The notes beneath the pieces are model-generated. The model was given only the letters and a program-made list of their open reading frames with translations, was not told the origin of the DNA and did not search any database. A stretch of DNA of 64,000 nt from Brevundimonas sp. GTDB lineage: Bacteria; Pseudomonadota; Alphaproteobacteria; Caulobacterales; Caulobacteraceae. Where the stretch lies: contig NZ_JAQSDY010000027.1 of assembly GCF_029946145.1 (NCBI RefSeq), positions 434,001 through 498,000 of the forward strand. Reading direction: 5' to 3'. Positions 1 through 9,784 of the stretch are shown here, one piece after another. Made by a program: the position numbers and the translations under genes. How positions within the stretch are numbered: the stretch's first letter is position 1; every line of letters starts with the position of its first letter.

Positions 1-345
1 GCGGACCGTCAGATCGGGGGCGGAAGAGGCGGCGACGGGCGCTTCCTCGACAGGAGTCGAGGCGACGGGGAGCTGGGCGACCGGGGTGGGCCGCGGCGAC
101 GGCGGCGCGACCGGTTCGGGTGCGGACCGGGGGGCCGCGCGGGGGATCATCGAGCCACTGAAGATGCCCGGGGCGGGGCGGGGCGCGGGCGTGGACTCGC
201 GCGGCGGTTCGGGCAGCGGCGGCAGGCGATCGCCACGGGGCAGCGGGCCGGCGCGGAACACGGTCGCCGGCGGCCGACCCCAGACGACGGGACGGCGGAA
301 CGGCTCGGGCGTTCCATTCAGGGGCTTGTCGGACTCGGTGGACAT
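1..345 (-). CDS. Proline-rich protein, N-terminal part (runs off window)
   Basis: An open frame starts at the ATG on the minus strand at 345 and reaches the window edge without a stop, giving 115 codons. The visible part is hydrophilic and very rich in Pro, Ala and Arg, with no signal peptide, membrane segment or recognisable domain. Such tails often precede a membrane anchor or folded domain, but that part lies outside the window. Codon use matches neighbouring genes, with G or C at most third positions. I do not recognise the family, and the function is unknown. Confidence 0.6.
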   Translation of the reverse strand, partial: MSTESDKPLNGTPEPFRRPVVWGRPPATVFRAGPLPRGDRLPPLPEPPRESTPAPRPAPGIFSGSMIPRAAPRSAPEPVAPPSPRPTPVAQLPVASTPVEEAPVAASSAPDLTVR

Positions 346-459
346 TCGGACTCCCGCGCGCCGGGAGGGGGCGCGCTGCATCAATGCAGAGGCCCCGTTC
401 GAGGCATGGTAAGGGTGTTCGCCGATCTGGCCCGTTTCGTGACGGGCATGATCTGACCC

Positions 460-1247
460 CTAGTTCTTCAGCCGATAACCGGTCCTGAACATCCATCCCA
501 CGATGGCCAGGCAGACGAACAGGAAGCCCAGCGTCGCCGCCAGACTGGCCCCGATGCCGACGTCGCCGGAACCGTAGAAGGTCCAGCGGAATCCCGAGAT
601 CAGATAGACTACGGGGTTGAACAGGGTGATCGTCCGCCACATCGGCGGCAGCATGTCGATCGAATAGAAGGACCCGCCCAGGAAGGTCAGGGGCGTGACC
701 ACCAGCATCGGGATCATCTGCAGCTGCTCGAAGCCGTTGGCCCAGATGCCGATGATGAATCCGAACAGGCTGAAGGTCGTCGAGATCAGGATCAGGAAGG
801 CCAGCATCTCGAGCGGATGCAGGATCTGCAGCGGCACGAAGAAGGCCGCCGTGGCGAGGATGATCAGCCCCAGCACCGCCGACTTGGTCGCCGCCGCCCC
901 GACATAGGCGATGACGATCTCGAGCGGCGACACGGGCGCGGACAGCAGTTCGTAGATGGTGCCGGTGAATTTGGGGAAGTAGATGCCGAACGAGGCGTTG
1001 AAGATCGACTGGGTGAACAGGCTCAGCATGATCAGGCCCGGCACGATGAAGGCGCCGTAAGGCACGCCGTCGATCTCGGTCATGCGGCTGCCGATGGCCG
1101 AGCCGAAGACCACGAAATACAGGGCCGTAGTGATCACAGGGGTGACCAGGGACTGCCAGACGGTGCGCAGGGCCCGCGCCATCTCGAAACGGTAGATGGC
1201 CCAGACGCCGTAGCCGTTGAAGGCCAAAGCCCTGGAAGATTGGCTGT

Positions 1248-1251
<4 letters not shown>
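460..1251 (-). CDS. ABC-2 type transporter permease
   Basis: This 263-residue protein has about six hydrophobic segments typical of the ABC-2 permease family, which exports drugs, polysaccharide or lipid-linked substrates across the inner membrane. The chosen ATG at 1251 overlaps the TGA stop of the upstream ATPase gene in an ATGA tetranucleotide, indicating translational coupling. The frame stays open further upstream, but that part only mirrors the ATPase gene in another frame. The substrate cannot be read from the sequence. The protein should pair with the ATPase to form a two-component exporter. Confidence 0.9.
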
Positions 1252-2192
<941 letters not shown>

Positions 2193-2293
2193 GCACGCCC
2201 TCCGTGGCGCCCGCAGATATGCGTCCCAAGGCCGCACCTCAAGGCCGGCGCAAGCCAGCGGAGCCATATTCGGAGCCGGGAGTTACGGACGCC

Positions 2294-3199
2294 GTGCCCA
2301 GCCCCCTCGCTTCCCTCCGATCCCGTCTGGCCCGCGCGGGCGACTACGGACGCAAACGGTCGCCGCTGCTGCGTCGCGTGCCGCCGCTGCATGACCTGCT
2401 CGAGCTGGCGGCCCGGGTCGGGTATGGCGCGCGCGGTTTCGTCTATCTGTCCGCGGGATTGCTGATCCTGCTGGCGGCCGCGGACCTGGTCGGAGACGCC
2501 GTCGGGGTCAAGGGCGCCATTGCCTGGGTCGCGCTGAGGCCGTTCGGCCGTCTGTGGCTGTTGCTGTTGGGGCTGGGGCTGACGGCCTTCGTCACGTGGC
2601 GGCTGTTGCAGGCGGTGTTCGACGCCGATCACGAAGGCACGAGCCGCCACGGGCTGATGACCCGCATGGGCCAGGGTTTCAGCGCCATGACCTATGGCAT
2701 TCTGGCCTTCAGCGCCTTTGGCCTGCTGATGGACAAGCCCACCGACACGAAGTCGGCCGATATCACGAAGAGCCGGGAACAGGCGGAGGCCGTGCTGTCC
2801 CTGCCCTTCGGCAACTGGCTGCTGGCCGGGGCCGGTCTGTGCATACTGGGGATCGGCCTGGCCAACATCAGTCGCGCATGGCGCGAGGACTTCACCGAAT
2901 ACCTCGCCTGTTCGCCCAGGATGGGCCGGCGGGTCGCGCCGCTGGCGCGGGCCGGATATGTGGCGCGTGGTCTGGCCTATGTGCCGCTGGCCATTCTGGT
3001 GATGCTGGCCGGACTGCGCGCCAAGGCGTCGGACGTCACCACCTTCGGCCTGGCCCTTGACGCGGTCGAGCGTCAACCCGCCGGTCCGTGGATTCTGGCC
3101 GTCACCGCGCTCGGCTTCGTCGCCTTCGGGGCCTTTTCCTTCATCGAGGCGCGGTTCCGCAGGATCAGGCTCCCGCGCGTTCTCGATCCCCTGACCTGA
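2294..3199 (+). CDS. DUF1206 family membrane protein
   Basis: The 301-residue protein shows three repeated units of about 70-80 residues. Each begins with an amphipathic G-Y-x-A-R-G-like stretch followed by two hydrophobic segments, which is the pattern of the DUF1206 family. It should have about six membrane-spanning helices in the inner membrane. The best start is the GTG at 2294, with a GGGAG stretch about 12 bases upstream. An ATG-independent longer frame to 2204 overlaps the divergent ATPase promoter region. Biochemical function is unknown for the whole family. Confidence 0.8.
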   Translation: MPSPLASLRSRLARAGDYGRKRSPLLRRVPPLHDLLELAARVGYGARGFVYLSAGLLILLAAADLVGDAVGVKGAIAWVALRPFGRLWLLLLGLGLTAFVTWRLLQAVFDADHEGTSRHGLMTRMGQGFSAMTYGILAFSAFGLLMDKPTDTKSADITKSREQAEAVLSLPFGNWLLAGAGLCILGIGLANISRAWREDFTEYLACSPRMGRRVAPLARAGYVARGLAYVPLAILVMLAGLRAKASDVTTFGLALDAVERQPAGPWILAVTALGFVAFGAFSFIEARFRRIRLPRVLDPLT

Positions 3200-3275
3200 A
3201 TTCGGTCCCTGTCGCGTCCCTGCGGAACCTGCGCCGTATCTGCGCTATTCATTCTCTGCCGGAGCCTGTCTCGCC

Positions 3276-3809
3276 ATGCGTACCGCCGCTGCCGCTCTCA
3301 TCCTTTCTCTCAGCCTGTCCGCCTGCGTCACCGCGCCGGGTCCTGACGAGGTCCGCGCGCCCCAGCCCACGAAGGCTGTCGATCCCGAGCGCTTCTACAC
3401 AGGCCGCTGGCTGGAGATCGCCCGCCTGCCCATGCGCCTGACGGACGGCTGCGTTGCGGGGGCCACCAACTATGTGCTGGTCAGTCCGGCGCGGGTCGAT
3501 GTGCGCGATACCTGTCAGGTCGACACCCCACAGGGCCGGGAGAAATCGATCGGCGCGCGCGGCGAAATCCTCGATCCGGGGACCAGCGCCAAACTGCGCG
3601 TCCGCTATTTTGGCGGCCTGATCACATGGGACTACTGGGTGCTGGACCGCGCCGAGGACTACAGCTGGTTCATCTCGGCCGACCCGACCTTTGAAAAGCT
3701 GTGGATCTACACTCGCGAAGTCCCCGACGCCGCCCAGCGCCAAAGGCTTGTCTCCCGCGCCGAAGCCTTGGGCTACGATGTCAGCCGTCTGGAATTCCCC
3801 GCCTTCTGA
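3276..3809 (+). CDS. Lipocalin family lipoprotein (Blc-like)
   Basis: The 177-residue protein starts with a lipoprotein signal peptide whose lipobox is LSAC. The lipocalin hallmark follows, with GRWLEIARLP near residue 46 and later strands including a DYWVLDRAEDYSW segment that matches the bacterial Blc/ApoD-like group. Such proteins are outer-membrane anchored and bind lysophospholipids or other lipids under envelope stress. The next gene begins 20 bases after the stop, so the two are probably cotranscribed. The exact ligand is unknown. Confidence 0.88.
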   Translation: MRTAAAALILSLSLSACVTAPGPDEVRAPQPTKAVDPERFYTGRWLEIARLPMRLTDGCVAGATNYVLVSPARVDVRDTCQVDTPQGREKSIGARGEILDPGTSAKLRVRYFGGLITWDYWVLDRAEDYSWFISADPTFEKLWIYTREVPDAAQRQRLVSRAEALGYDVSRLEFPAF

Positions 3810-3829
3810 CCTTCACCCGGAAAGCCGCC

Positions 3830-5161
3830 ATGTCCCGCCCGCCCCTGCTCGCCGCCTCGATCACCGCCCTGACCCTCGCCGCTTGCGGAGGCAGTGAGGC
3901 GCTGGATCCCGCCCTCGGATTCGGTCCCGATCCGACATTGCCGGCGCCGCAGAGGGCCCTGTTCCCGACGGTGAACGTCGCCGACGCCGTCGGGTGGCCC
4001 GTCGGGCGGACGCCGGTCGCCGCCCCCGGCTTCCGCGTCCAGCCCTTCGCCAGCGGGTTGGACCACCCCCGCTGGCTGTACCGCCTGCCCAATGGCGACA
4101 TTCTGGTGGCCGAGACGAACGCCCCGCCCAGGCCTGCGAATATCGACGCCGGAGCCGGGGGCGGCATCCGCGCCTGGGCCCAGGGTCTGTTCATGAAGAA
4201 GGCGGGCGCCCGGGCGCCCAGCGCCAACCGTATCACCCTGCTACGCGACGCCGACGGGGACGGCGTGGCCGAGACGACGACCGCCTTCCTCGAAAACCTG
4301 ATGTCGCCCTTCGGCATGGCCCTTGTTGGAGACACCCTCTACGTCGCCAACGCCGACGCCGTGGTGGCCTTCCCCTATCAGGCCGGTCAGACGCGGATCA
4401 CCGCCGCCGCGCGCAGGATCGTCGACCTGCCCGCGCAACGAAATCACCACTGGACCAAGAGCCTGGTCGCCAGCGCCGACGGATCGCGCCTCTATGTCGG
4501 CGTCGGCTCCAATTCGAACATCGGCGAGAACGGCCTGGACGAGGAGGTGGGTCGGGCGGCGATCTGGGAGATCGATCCGGCGACGGGCAGCCACCGCATC
4601 CATGCCTCGGGCCTGCGCAATCCGGTCGGTCTGGCCTGGCAGCCGGACAGCGGCAAGCTGTGGGTTTCGGTCAATGAGCGGGATGAGCTCGGCAACGACC
4701 TGGTGCCGGACTACATGACCTCGGTCACGCCCGGGGCCTTCTACGGCTGGCCGTGGAGCTATTATGGCCAGATTGTCGACACGCGGGTCGAACCGGCCAA
4801 CCCCGATATGGCGGCCCGCGCCCTCAAGCCCGACTATGCGCTGGGATCGCATACCGCGTCCCTCGGCCTGACGTTCGGCGAGGGCGGCATGTTCCCGGCA
4901 CGGTACCAGGGCGGGGCCTTTGTCGGCCAGCATGGGTCGTGGAACCGCAAGCCGCGCAACGGCTATCGCGTGATCTTCGTCCCGTTCGCGAACGGCGCGC
5001 CCGCGGGACCGCCGCAGGATATCCTGACCGGCTTCATCAACGACGAGGACCAGGCCATGGGTCGACCGGTCGGGGTGCAGTTCGACCGCCTGGGCGCCCT
5101 GCTGGTCGCCGACGACGTCGGCAATATCATCTGGCGAGTGTCGCCCGCACCGGCGCCCTGA
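3830..5161 (+). CDS. Sorbosone dehydrogenase-like (PQQ-type beta-propeller) lipoprotein
   Basis: The 443-residue protein has a lipoprotein signal with lipobox LAAC, followed by a six-bladed propeller of the glucose/sorbosone dehydrogenase family. Typical segments include HHWTKSL, VGVGSNSNIGENG, ASGLRNPVGLAW and the C-terminal HGSWNRKPRNGY and GRPVGVQFDRLGALLVADD. Members oxidise sugars using PQQ, though many have unproven substrates. The ATG at 3830 was chosen because it places the lipobox at residue 19. The gene follows the lipocalin gene closely. Cofactor and substrate are inferred from family membership only. Confidence 0.85.
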   Translation: MSRPPLLAASITALTLAACGGSEALDPALGFGPDPTLPAPQRALFPTVNVADAVGWPVGRTPVAAPGFRVQPFASGLDHPRWLYRLPNGDILVAETNAPPRPANIDAGAGGGIRAWAQGLFMKKAGARAPSANRITLLRDADGDGVAETTTAFLENLMSPFGMALVGDTLYVANADAVVAFPYQAGQTRITAAARRIVDLPAQRNHHWTKSLVASADGSRLYVGVGSNSNIGENGLDEEVGRAAIWEIDPATGSHRIHASGLRNPVGLAWQPDSGKLWVSVNERDELGNDLVPDYMTSVTPGAFYGWPWSYYGQIVDTRVEPANPDMAARALKPDYALGSHTASLGLTFGEGGMFPARYQGGAFVGQHGSWNRKPRNGYRVIFVPFANGAPAGPPQDILTGFINDEDQAMGRPVGVQFDRLGALLVADDVGNIIWRVSPAPAP

Positions 5162-5163
5162 CA

Positions 5164-5194
5164 GAAAAAAGCCCCCGGCGGGTCCGCCGGGGGC
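5164..5194 (-). terminator. Rho-independent terminator of the 5214-5837 gene
   Basis: A perfect GC-rich stem (arms 5171-5181 and 5184-5194, loop of two bases) is followed on the minus strand by six T residues. This fits an intrinsic terminator for the minus-strand gene ending at 5214. It may also stop plus-strand transcripts of the sorbosone dehydrogenase-like gene, although there is no T run in that direction. Confidence 0.8.
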
Positions 5195-5213
5195 CTCCGT
5201 ACCAGGAGCTCGA

Positions 5214-5837
5214 TCAGTCGAGCGGCGCGACCACGATGATCGGCGCCGGGGGTTGGGCCGGCGCGGGTGTCGGCGTGACCGTCGCAGCGGGAGCGGGCGC
5301 CGTATTCAGCGTCGATGTGGAGGACGTCGCCGGAGTGGGGGTGACGACGCGGGCGACCGGAGCGGCGGGTGTCTGCGACGCCGTGGGCGCTGTCGCCCGA
5401 GGGGCGGGAGCCGGGGTGACGGCCCGGCGGACCGGGGTCGTCGGACGGAGCACGGGAGCGGGAGCCGCAACGGCCCGCACCGGGGCCGGCGTCGAGACGC
5501 TGGCGGCGGGCGAAGCGGCCGCCACCAGCGGGGTGGCGGCGACGACCGGAGCGGTCACTGCCGGTTCAGCCAGCGGCGCGGCGGTTTCCTCGCCGTTCAT
5601 CATCATCATGGCGCCGAGGCCGCCCAGAACCAGAACGCCCACGGGCGCCAGGATCATCCACGTCCTGATCTTGCCGCCGCCGCGCGCAGCCTTGCCGCGC
5701 CGGGCGTAGACGGGAACGAAGGGCTCATCGGTTGCGCCACTCAGGCGCGGGCTCAGGTCCTCGCGAGGAGCGAAGGCGGGAACTTCAACCCGGTCGCCAT
5801 AAGGCTTCAACGGGTCAACGGGATAGGTGACTGACAT
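5214..5837 (-). CDS. Single-pass membrane protein with Pro/Ala-rich tail
   Basis: The 207-residue protein has a basic cytoplasmic N-terminus of about 58 residues, one hydrophobic segment (about 59-80, WMILAPVGVLVLGGLGAMMM) and a long periplasmic tail of Pro, Ala, Thr and Val. The tail looks like a flexible wall-spanning linker and resembles TonB-type spacers, but has no recognisable C-terminal domain. The start at 5837 is supported by a GGAGGA ribosome binding site eight bases upstream. The gene has its own terminator. Function is unknown. Confidence 0.75.
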   Translation of the reverse strand: MSVTYPVDPLKPYGDRVEVPAFAPREDLSPRLSGATDEPFVPVYARRGKAARGGGKIRTWMILAPVGVLVLGGLGAMMMMNGEETAAPLAEPAVTAPVVAATPLVAAASPAASVSTPAPVRAVAAPAPVLRPTTPVRRAVTPAPAPRATAPTASQTPAAPVARVVTPTPATSSTSTLNTAPAPAATVTPTPAPAQPPAPIIVVAPLD

Positions 5838-5911
5838 GAAACTGTTCCTCCAATCGTCCGGAAAGAACAACTCTGCGAGATCACGGTTCCGCGATTTCGG
5901 TGTAGTCGCGA

Positions 5912-5950
5912 AGAAACACCGTTGTCGCCACAATTGAGGCGACAACGGTG
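5912..5950 (-). terminator. Inverted repeat, likely terminator of the 5986-6447 gene
   Basis: Thirteen-base perfect arms lie at 5917-5929 and 5938-5950 around an eight-base loop. On the minus strand the hairpin is followed by TTTCTTC. It sits 36 bases beyond the stop of the 5986 gene, so termination is the simplest role. An operator upstream of the 5837 gene cannot be excluded. Confidence 0.7.
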
Positions 5951-5985
5951 CAGCATTACGGTGGCGGTTTACTCAGTTCTGGCCG

Positions 5986-6447
5986 TCAGAAGTTGCCGAG
6001 TTCTGAAATCGACAGGACGGCGGGCTGAGGGTCGCCGATCGAATAGGTGCCGACCCAGATTTCATACCGGCCGGCCTGAGATCCGAGGGTGATGAGCGGG
6101 TTGTTGTCCTCGCCGGAATCGTCGTCGCAGTACCATTCGCCATTGGGACCGTTGACCACCAGGGTCGTGTCGGCCTTGGACAGCACCGAGATCTTCAGGT
6201 TCAGCGAGCCCTTGCCGCTCCAGTTCAGGCGGAAGTCCGGCGCGCGGGTGATGTAGCCCGAACAGCCGCTGCCCGCGGCGGTCGCGCTTGTGTCGCCGCC
6301 AGCTCGCAGGCTGACCAGGTGCGGATCGGGCGTGAACCCGGGGGCCAGGGTGATGTCACCGTAATTCGGCTCGGCGTTGTAGTCCTGGGCTGCGGCGGTC
6401 CCGGTGAATGCCAGGGCGCCAGCCGCGACGGCGATCAGAAGTCGCAT
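5986..6447 (-). CDS. Secreted beta-sandwich protein, PPC-like
   Basis: The 153-residue protein has a clear signal peptide ending near ALAFTGTAAAQ, followed by a small all-beta region. Motifs include GKGSLNLKISVLSKADTTLV, CDDDSGEDNNPLI and AGRYEIWVGTY, which resemble the pre-peptidase C-terminal (PPC) type fold. Relatives are often annotated as 'peptidase S1', but no protease catalytic residues are present here. The two cysteines may form a disulfide in the periplasm. The ATG at 6447 is chosen because upstream residues in frame are not signal-peptide like. Function is unknown. Confidence 0.78.
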   Translation of the reverse strand: MRLLIAVAAGALAFTGTAAAQDYNAEPNYGDITLAPGFTPDPHLVSLRAGGDTSATAAGSGCSGYITRAPDFRLNWSGKGSLNLKISVLSKADTTLVVNGPNGEWYCDDDSGEDNNPLITLGSQAGRYEIWVGTYSIGDPQPAVLSISELGNF

Positions 6448-6712
6448 TGGTTCAAGTCCCCCCGGGGCCCCTCCCGCGGCCCGGCGCCGCAAACCCCTGT
6501 TCGTCGATTAAGCCCTCGCCCGCGACAATCTTCAAGCGCCTGCCTTCAAATCGGCACGCTGACCCTGCGTCACCGCCGCATCGGCGCCACGCCTTCCCGC
6601 AAAGCGGCGCGCGACGCCTCTCAATTGCCGATCCGATTCCCCTGCCGGTTGACCGCGGCGATGGGCTTGTTCATCACCAAGTGGGGCGACGGACGACGGA
6701 GTAGGCACGACG

Positions 6713-8512
6713 ATGGGTCTGGTGGCGAACATCAAGCGCAATATGCGTTTCGCCAAGGGGCTGCGACGCCTGCTCAATCGCATCAAGCCGATCGCCCTGG
6801 ATAGTCCCGACCTGGTCTGCGACGACTGGGAAGAGGCCGTCGACAAATTCCCCGACCACGTCGCCATCGAGGATGACCGCCATAGCCTGACCTACCGCGA
6901 GCTGGACGCCATGGCCAACCGGTTCGGCCACTGGGCCCAGAGCCGACGGCTCAAGCGCGGCGACATCATCGCCCTGGTGATGCTGAACCGGACGGAATAC
7001 ATCGCGGCATGGCTGGGCTTCTCCAAGGTCGGCGTGGCGACCGCCCTGATCAACACCAATCTGACCGGCCACGCCCTGGCCCACTGCCTGTCGATCTCCA
7101 ATGCGTCCCAGGTTGTCACCGACGAGGACTGCTGGAAGCGCGTCGAAGACGCCCGCGGCCTCTCCGGGCGCAATCTGATGCTCTGGGTGCTGGGCCTGAA
7201 GGACGAGGACGAGGCCGATGAACGGCGTGGCCTGGACAAGCCGGTTCGCAGCGGCTCTTCGGTGCGGCCCGCCCGCTCGGCCCGGTCCGGCCTGACCAAC
7301 CGCGACACGGCGCTGTACATCTACACCTCGGGCACCACGGGCATGCCCAAGGCGGCGCGGATCACCCATGCCCGGGCCCGCACCTACATGCGCGCCTTCG
7401 CCGGGGCCACCGCCGCCACGGACAAGGACGTCACCTTCAACGTCCTTCCGCTGTATCACTCGACCGGTGGTCTGGTCGGGGTCGGTCCCGCCCTGCTGAA
7501 CGGCGGTCGGCTGGTGCTGCGCAAGCGTTTCTCGGCCTCCGCCTTCTGGCCCGACGTCAAGGCGACCGGCGCGACCCTGTTCGTCTATATCGGCGAGCTG
7601 TGCCGCTATCTGGTCAACTGCCCCGAAAACCCGGACGACCGTTCGCACAAGCTGCGCCTGGCCTTCGGCAACGGTCTGCGGCCCGACGTCTGGAACGATT
7701 TCCAGAAGCGATTCGCCATTCCGAACATTCTGGAATTCTACGGCTCCACCGAAGGCAACGTCTCGGTGTTCAATTTCGACGGCAAGCCGGGAGCCATCGG
7801 CCGCGTGCCGGGCTTTCTCAGGAAGCAGATCAATTTCCGGCTCGTCCGCTTCGATACGGAATCCGAGGAGCCGGTGCGGGGCCCCGACGGCCTGTGCCAG
7901 CTGGCGAAGCCGGGCGAGGTCGGCGAGGCCCTGGGCATGATCAGCGACGACATCCGCCACTCCTTCTCGGGCTATGCCGACAAGGCGGCCTCCGAGAAGA
8001 AGATCCTGCGCGACGTGTTCGTGCGCGGCGACCGCTGGTTCCGCACCGGAGACCTGATGAAGCAGGACAGCGAGGGCTATGTCTATTTCATCGACCGCAT
8101 CGGCGACACCTACCGCTGGAAGGGCGAGAACGTCTCGACCGCCGAGGTCGAGCAGCGCCTGACCGACGCCCCGGGGGTCAAGGAAGTCATCGCCTATGGC
8201 GTCCCTGTGCCCAGCCATGAGGGCAAGGCCGGCATGGTCGCCCTGGTCGTCGACGGCCGGTTCGCGGCGCGGCCCTTCGCCGACTGGGTCGATCAGGAAC
8301 TGCCCGTCTACGCCCGTCCCGCATTCGTGCGGCTGATCAAGTCCGCCGACACCACCGGCACCTTCAAATACAGGAAGACCGATCTGGTGGCCGACGGCTT
8401 CGATCCCGACAAGGTCGATGGCGTCCTGTATGTGCGCGGCGGCAAGAGCGGTTACACCAAGCTCGGCGACGTCGCGCGGCAGGCGATCCTGAACGGCGAG
8501 ACGCGGCTTTAG
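6713..8512 (+). CDS. Long/very-long-chain acyl-CoA synthetase
   Basis: The 599-residue enzyme belongs to the AMP-forming adenylate family. It activates fatty acids to acyl-CoA using ATP. The P-loop-like motif YIYTSGTTGMPKAA is at about residue 202, the A5-type motif FYGSTEGN is at about 343-350, and the GDLM plus YRWKGENVSTAEVE hinge region lies near residues 450-480. The layout resembles FadD6 and mammalian FATP-type very-long-chain synthetases. It is likely membrane-associated and feeds beta-oxidation or lipid synthesis. No other fatty-acid gene is adjacent. Confidence 0.93.
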   Translation: MGLVANIKRNMRFAKGLRRLLNRIKPIALDSPDLVCDDWEEAVDKFPDHVAIEDDRHSLTYRELDAMANRFGHWAQSRRLKRGDIIALVMLNRTEYIAAWLGFSKVGVATALINTNLTGHALAHCLSISNASQVVTDEDCWKRVEDARGLSGRNLMLWVLGLKDEDEADERRGLDKPVRSGSSVRPARSARSGLTNRDTALYIYTSGTTGMPKAARITHARARTYMRAFAGATAATDKDVTFNVLPLYHSTGGLVGVGPALLNGGRLVLRKRFSASAFWPDVKATGATLFVYIGELCRYLVNCPENPDDRSHKLRLAFGNGLRPDVWNDFQKRFAIPNILEFYGSTEGNVSVFNFDGKPGAIGRVPGFLRKQINFRLVRFDTESEEPVRGPDGLCQLAKPGEVGEALGMISDDIRHSFSGYADKAASEKKILRDVFVRGDRWFRTGDLMKQDSEGYVYFIDRIGDTYRWKGENVSTAEVEQRLTDAPGVKEVIAYGVPVPSHEGKAGMVALVVDGRFAARPFADWVDQELPVYARPAFVRLIKSADTTGTFKYRKTDLVADGFDPDKVDGVLYVRGGKSGYTKLGDVARQAILNGETRL

Positions 8513-8591
8513 GGTTAGCGGTTCGCAACCGCCCCTTAATCATTAACGGCGATGGTCGGCGTCTCCCGCGCGCAGGACAACATCGCCCACC

Positions 8592-9461
8592 ATGTTCCAG
8601 ATTATCGGCATCGTGCTGCTGTTCGGCCTCGTGTTCGGCAGCTACATCATCTCCGGTGGCAAGATGGCGGTGATCCTTCACTCCCTGCCTCACGAGATGA
8701 TGGCCATCGGCGGCGCCGGCGTGGCCGCCTTCCTGATCTCGAACAGCGTCACCACCATGAAGGCCACGCTCGGCGGCCTCGGCAAGGCCTTCGGCGGTCC
8801 CAAGTGGAAGAAGCAGGACTACAAGGACCTGCTGTCCCTGCTGTTCCAGCTGACCAAGACGATGAAATCCAAGGGCGTCATCGCCCTGGAGAGCCACATC
8901 GAAAAGCCCGCCGAGAGCACCATCTTCCAGAAATACCCCAAGGTGCTGAAGGACCATTTCGCCACGGACTTCATCTGCGACACGCTGCGCATGATGACCA
9001 TGAACCTCGAGGATCCTCACCAGATCGAGGATGCGATGGAAAAGCAGCTGGAGAAGCACCACCACGAGGCGCTGGAAGCGCCCCACGCCCTGACCAACCT
9101 GGCCGACGCCCTGCCCGCCCTGGGCATCGTCGCCGCCGTGCTGGGCGTGATCAAGACCATGGGCTCGATCACCGAGCCGCCGGAAATTCTCGGCGGCATG
9201 ATCGGCGGGGCCCTGGTCGGCACCTTCCTCGGGGTCTTCCTCGCCTATGGACTGGTCGGCCCGATCGCGACCCGGCTGAAGGCCATCGTCGATGAGGAAT
9301 CGGCCTTCTACAAGATCATCCAGTCGGTGCTGGTCGCCCACCTGCACGGCAATGCGGCGCAGATCTCGGTCGAGATCGGGCGCGGCGACATCCCGTCCTC
9401 AGCCCAGCCCTCCTTCCTCGAAATGGAAGAGTCCCTGTCCGGCGCTCCGGCCGAAGCCTAG
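8592..9461 (+). CDS. motA: Flagellar motor stator protein MotA
   Basis: The 289-residue protein has the MotA architecture. Two N-terminal membrane helices are followed by a large cytoplasmic loop with the charged segment that contacts FliG, then two more helices (about 170-215) with the ALPALGIVAAVLGVIKTMG signature. With MotB it forms the proton-driven stator that turns the flagellum. motB is not nearby, as is usual in Caulobacter. The stop codon overlaps the convergent PilZ gene stop in a CTAG tetranucleotide. Confidence 0.95.
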   Translation: MFQIIGIVLLFGLVFGSYIISGGKMAVILHSLPHEMMAIGGAGVAAFLISNSVTTMKATLGGLGKAFGGPKWKKQDYKDLLSLLFQLTKTMKSKGVIALESHIEKPAESTIFQKYPKVLKDHFATDFICDTLRMMTMNLEDPHQIEDAMEKQLEKHHHEALEAPHALTNLADALPALGIVAAVLGVIKTMGSITEPPEILGGMIGGALVGTFLGVFLAYGLVGPIATRLKAIVDEESAFYKIIQSVLVAHLHGNAAQISVEIGRGDIPSSAQPSFLEMEESLSGAPAEA

Positions 9462-9784
9462 CCGCCGGCCCGTCGGAACGCGTCGCGCGCGGCGGCGAGA
9501 CGCGAGGGCACCAGTCCCCGCAGGGACGTCTGGCCCGACTGCTTCATCCCGGCCTCCAGCCCCTTGCTCCAGGCCACCAGGCACTCGATGGCCACGCCGC
9601 GGGCGAGGTCGATGACAATGACGCTTCCGGTCAGGGCGAAACTGCGGTCCAGTCGGACACGCAGCCCCGCGGAGGACTGGTCCACGATCAGACAGGGCAA
9701 CTCCAGCCCCGCGGCGACGATCACGCCCCGCGAATTGGCGGGGCGTCGCGGTTCGAAGCGGCGATCCGGAGGCTGATGCGTCAT
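9458..9784 (-). CDS. PilZ domain protein
   Basis: This 108-residue protein is essentially one PilZ domain, the cyclic-di-GMP receptor fold. The RxxxR element is visible as RRFEPRRP near residue 8, and the D/NxSxxG element as DQSSAGLRV near residue 35. It probably binds c-di-GMP and acts as a small adaptor. The facing motA gene suggests a possible link to motility, but convergence alone does not prove one. The start overlaps the stop of the upstream kinase gene by four bases (ATGA), indicating coupling. Confidence 0.85.
   Translation of the reverse strand: MTHQPPDRRFEPRRPANSRGVIVAAGLELPCLIVDQSSAGLRVRLDRSFALTGSVIVIDLARGVAIECLVAWSKGLEAGMKQSGQTSLRGLVPSRLAAARDAFRRAGG

Noticed and set aside
5986..6447. 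Call as a serine peptidase (S1)
   Set aside because: No catalytic triad; only the beta-sandwich part is visible.
6448..6460. TTCAAGTCC stretch resembling a tRNA T loop
   Set aside because: No stem pairing and no acceptor arm.
8536..8546. TTAATCATTAA resembling a CtrA site before motA
   Set aside because: Spacing is three bases, not the required seven.
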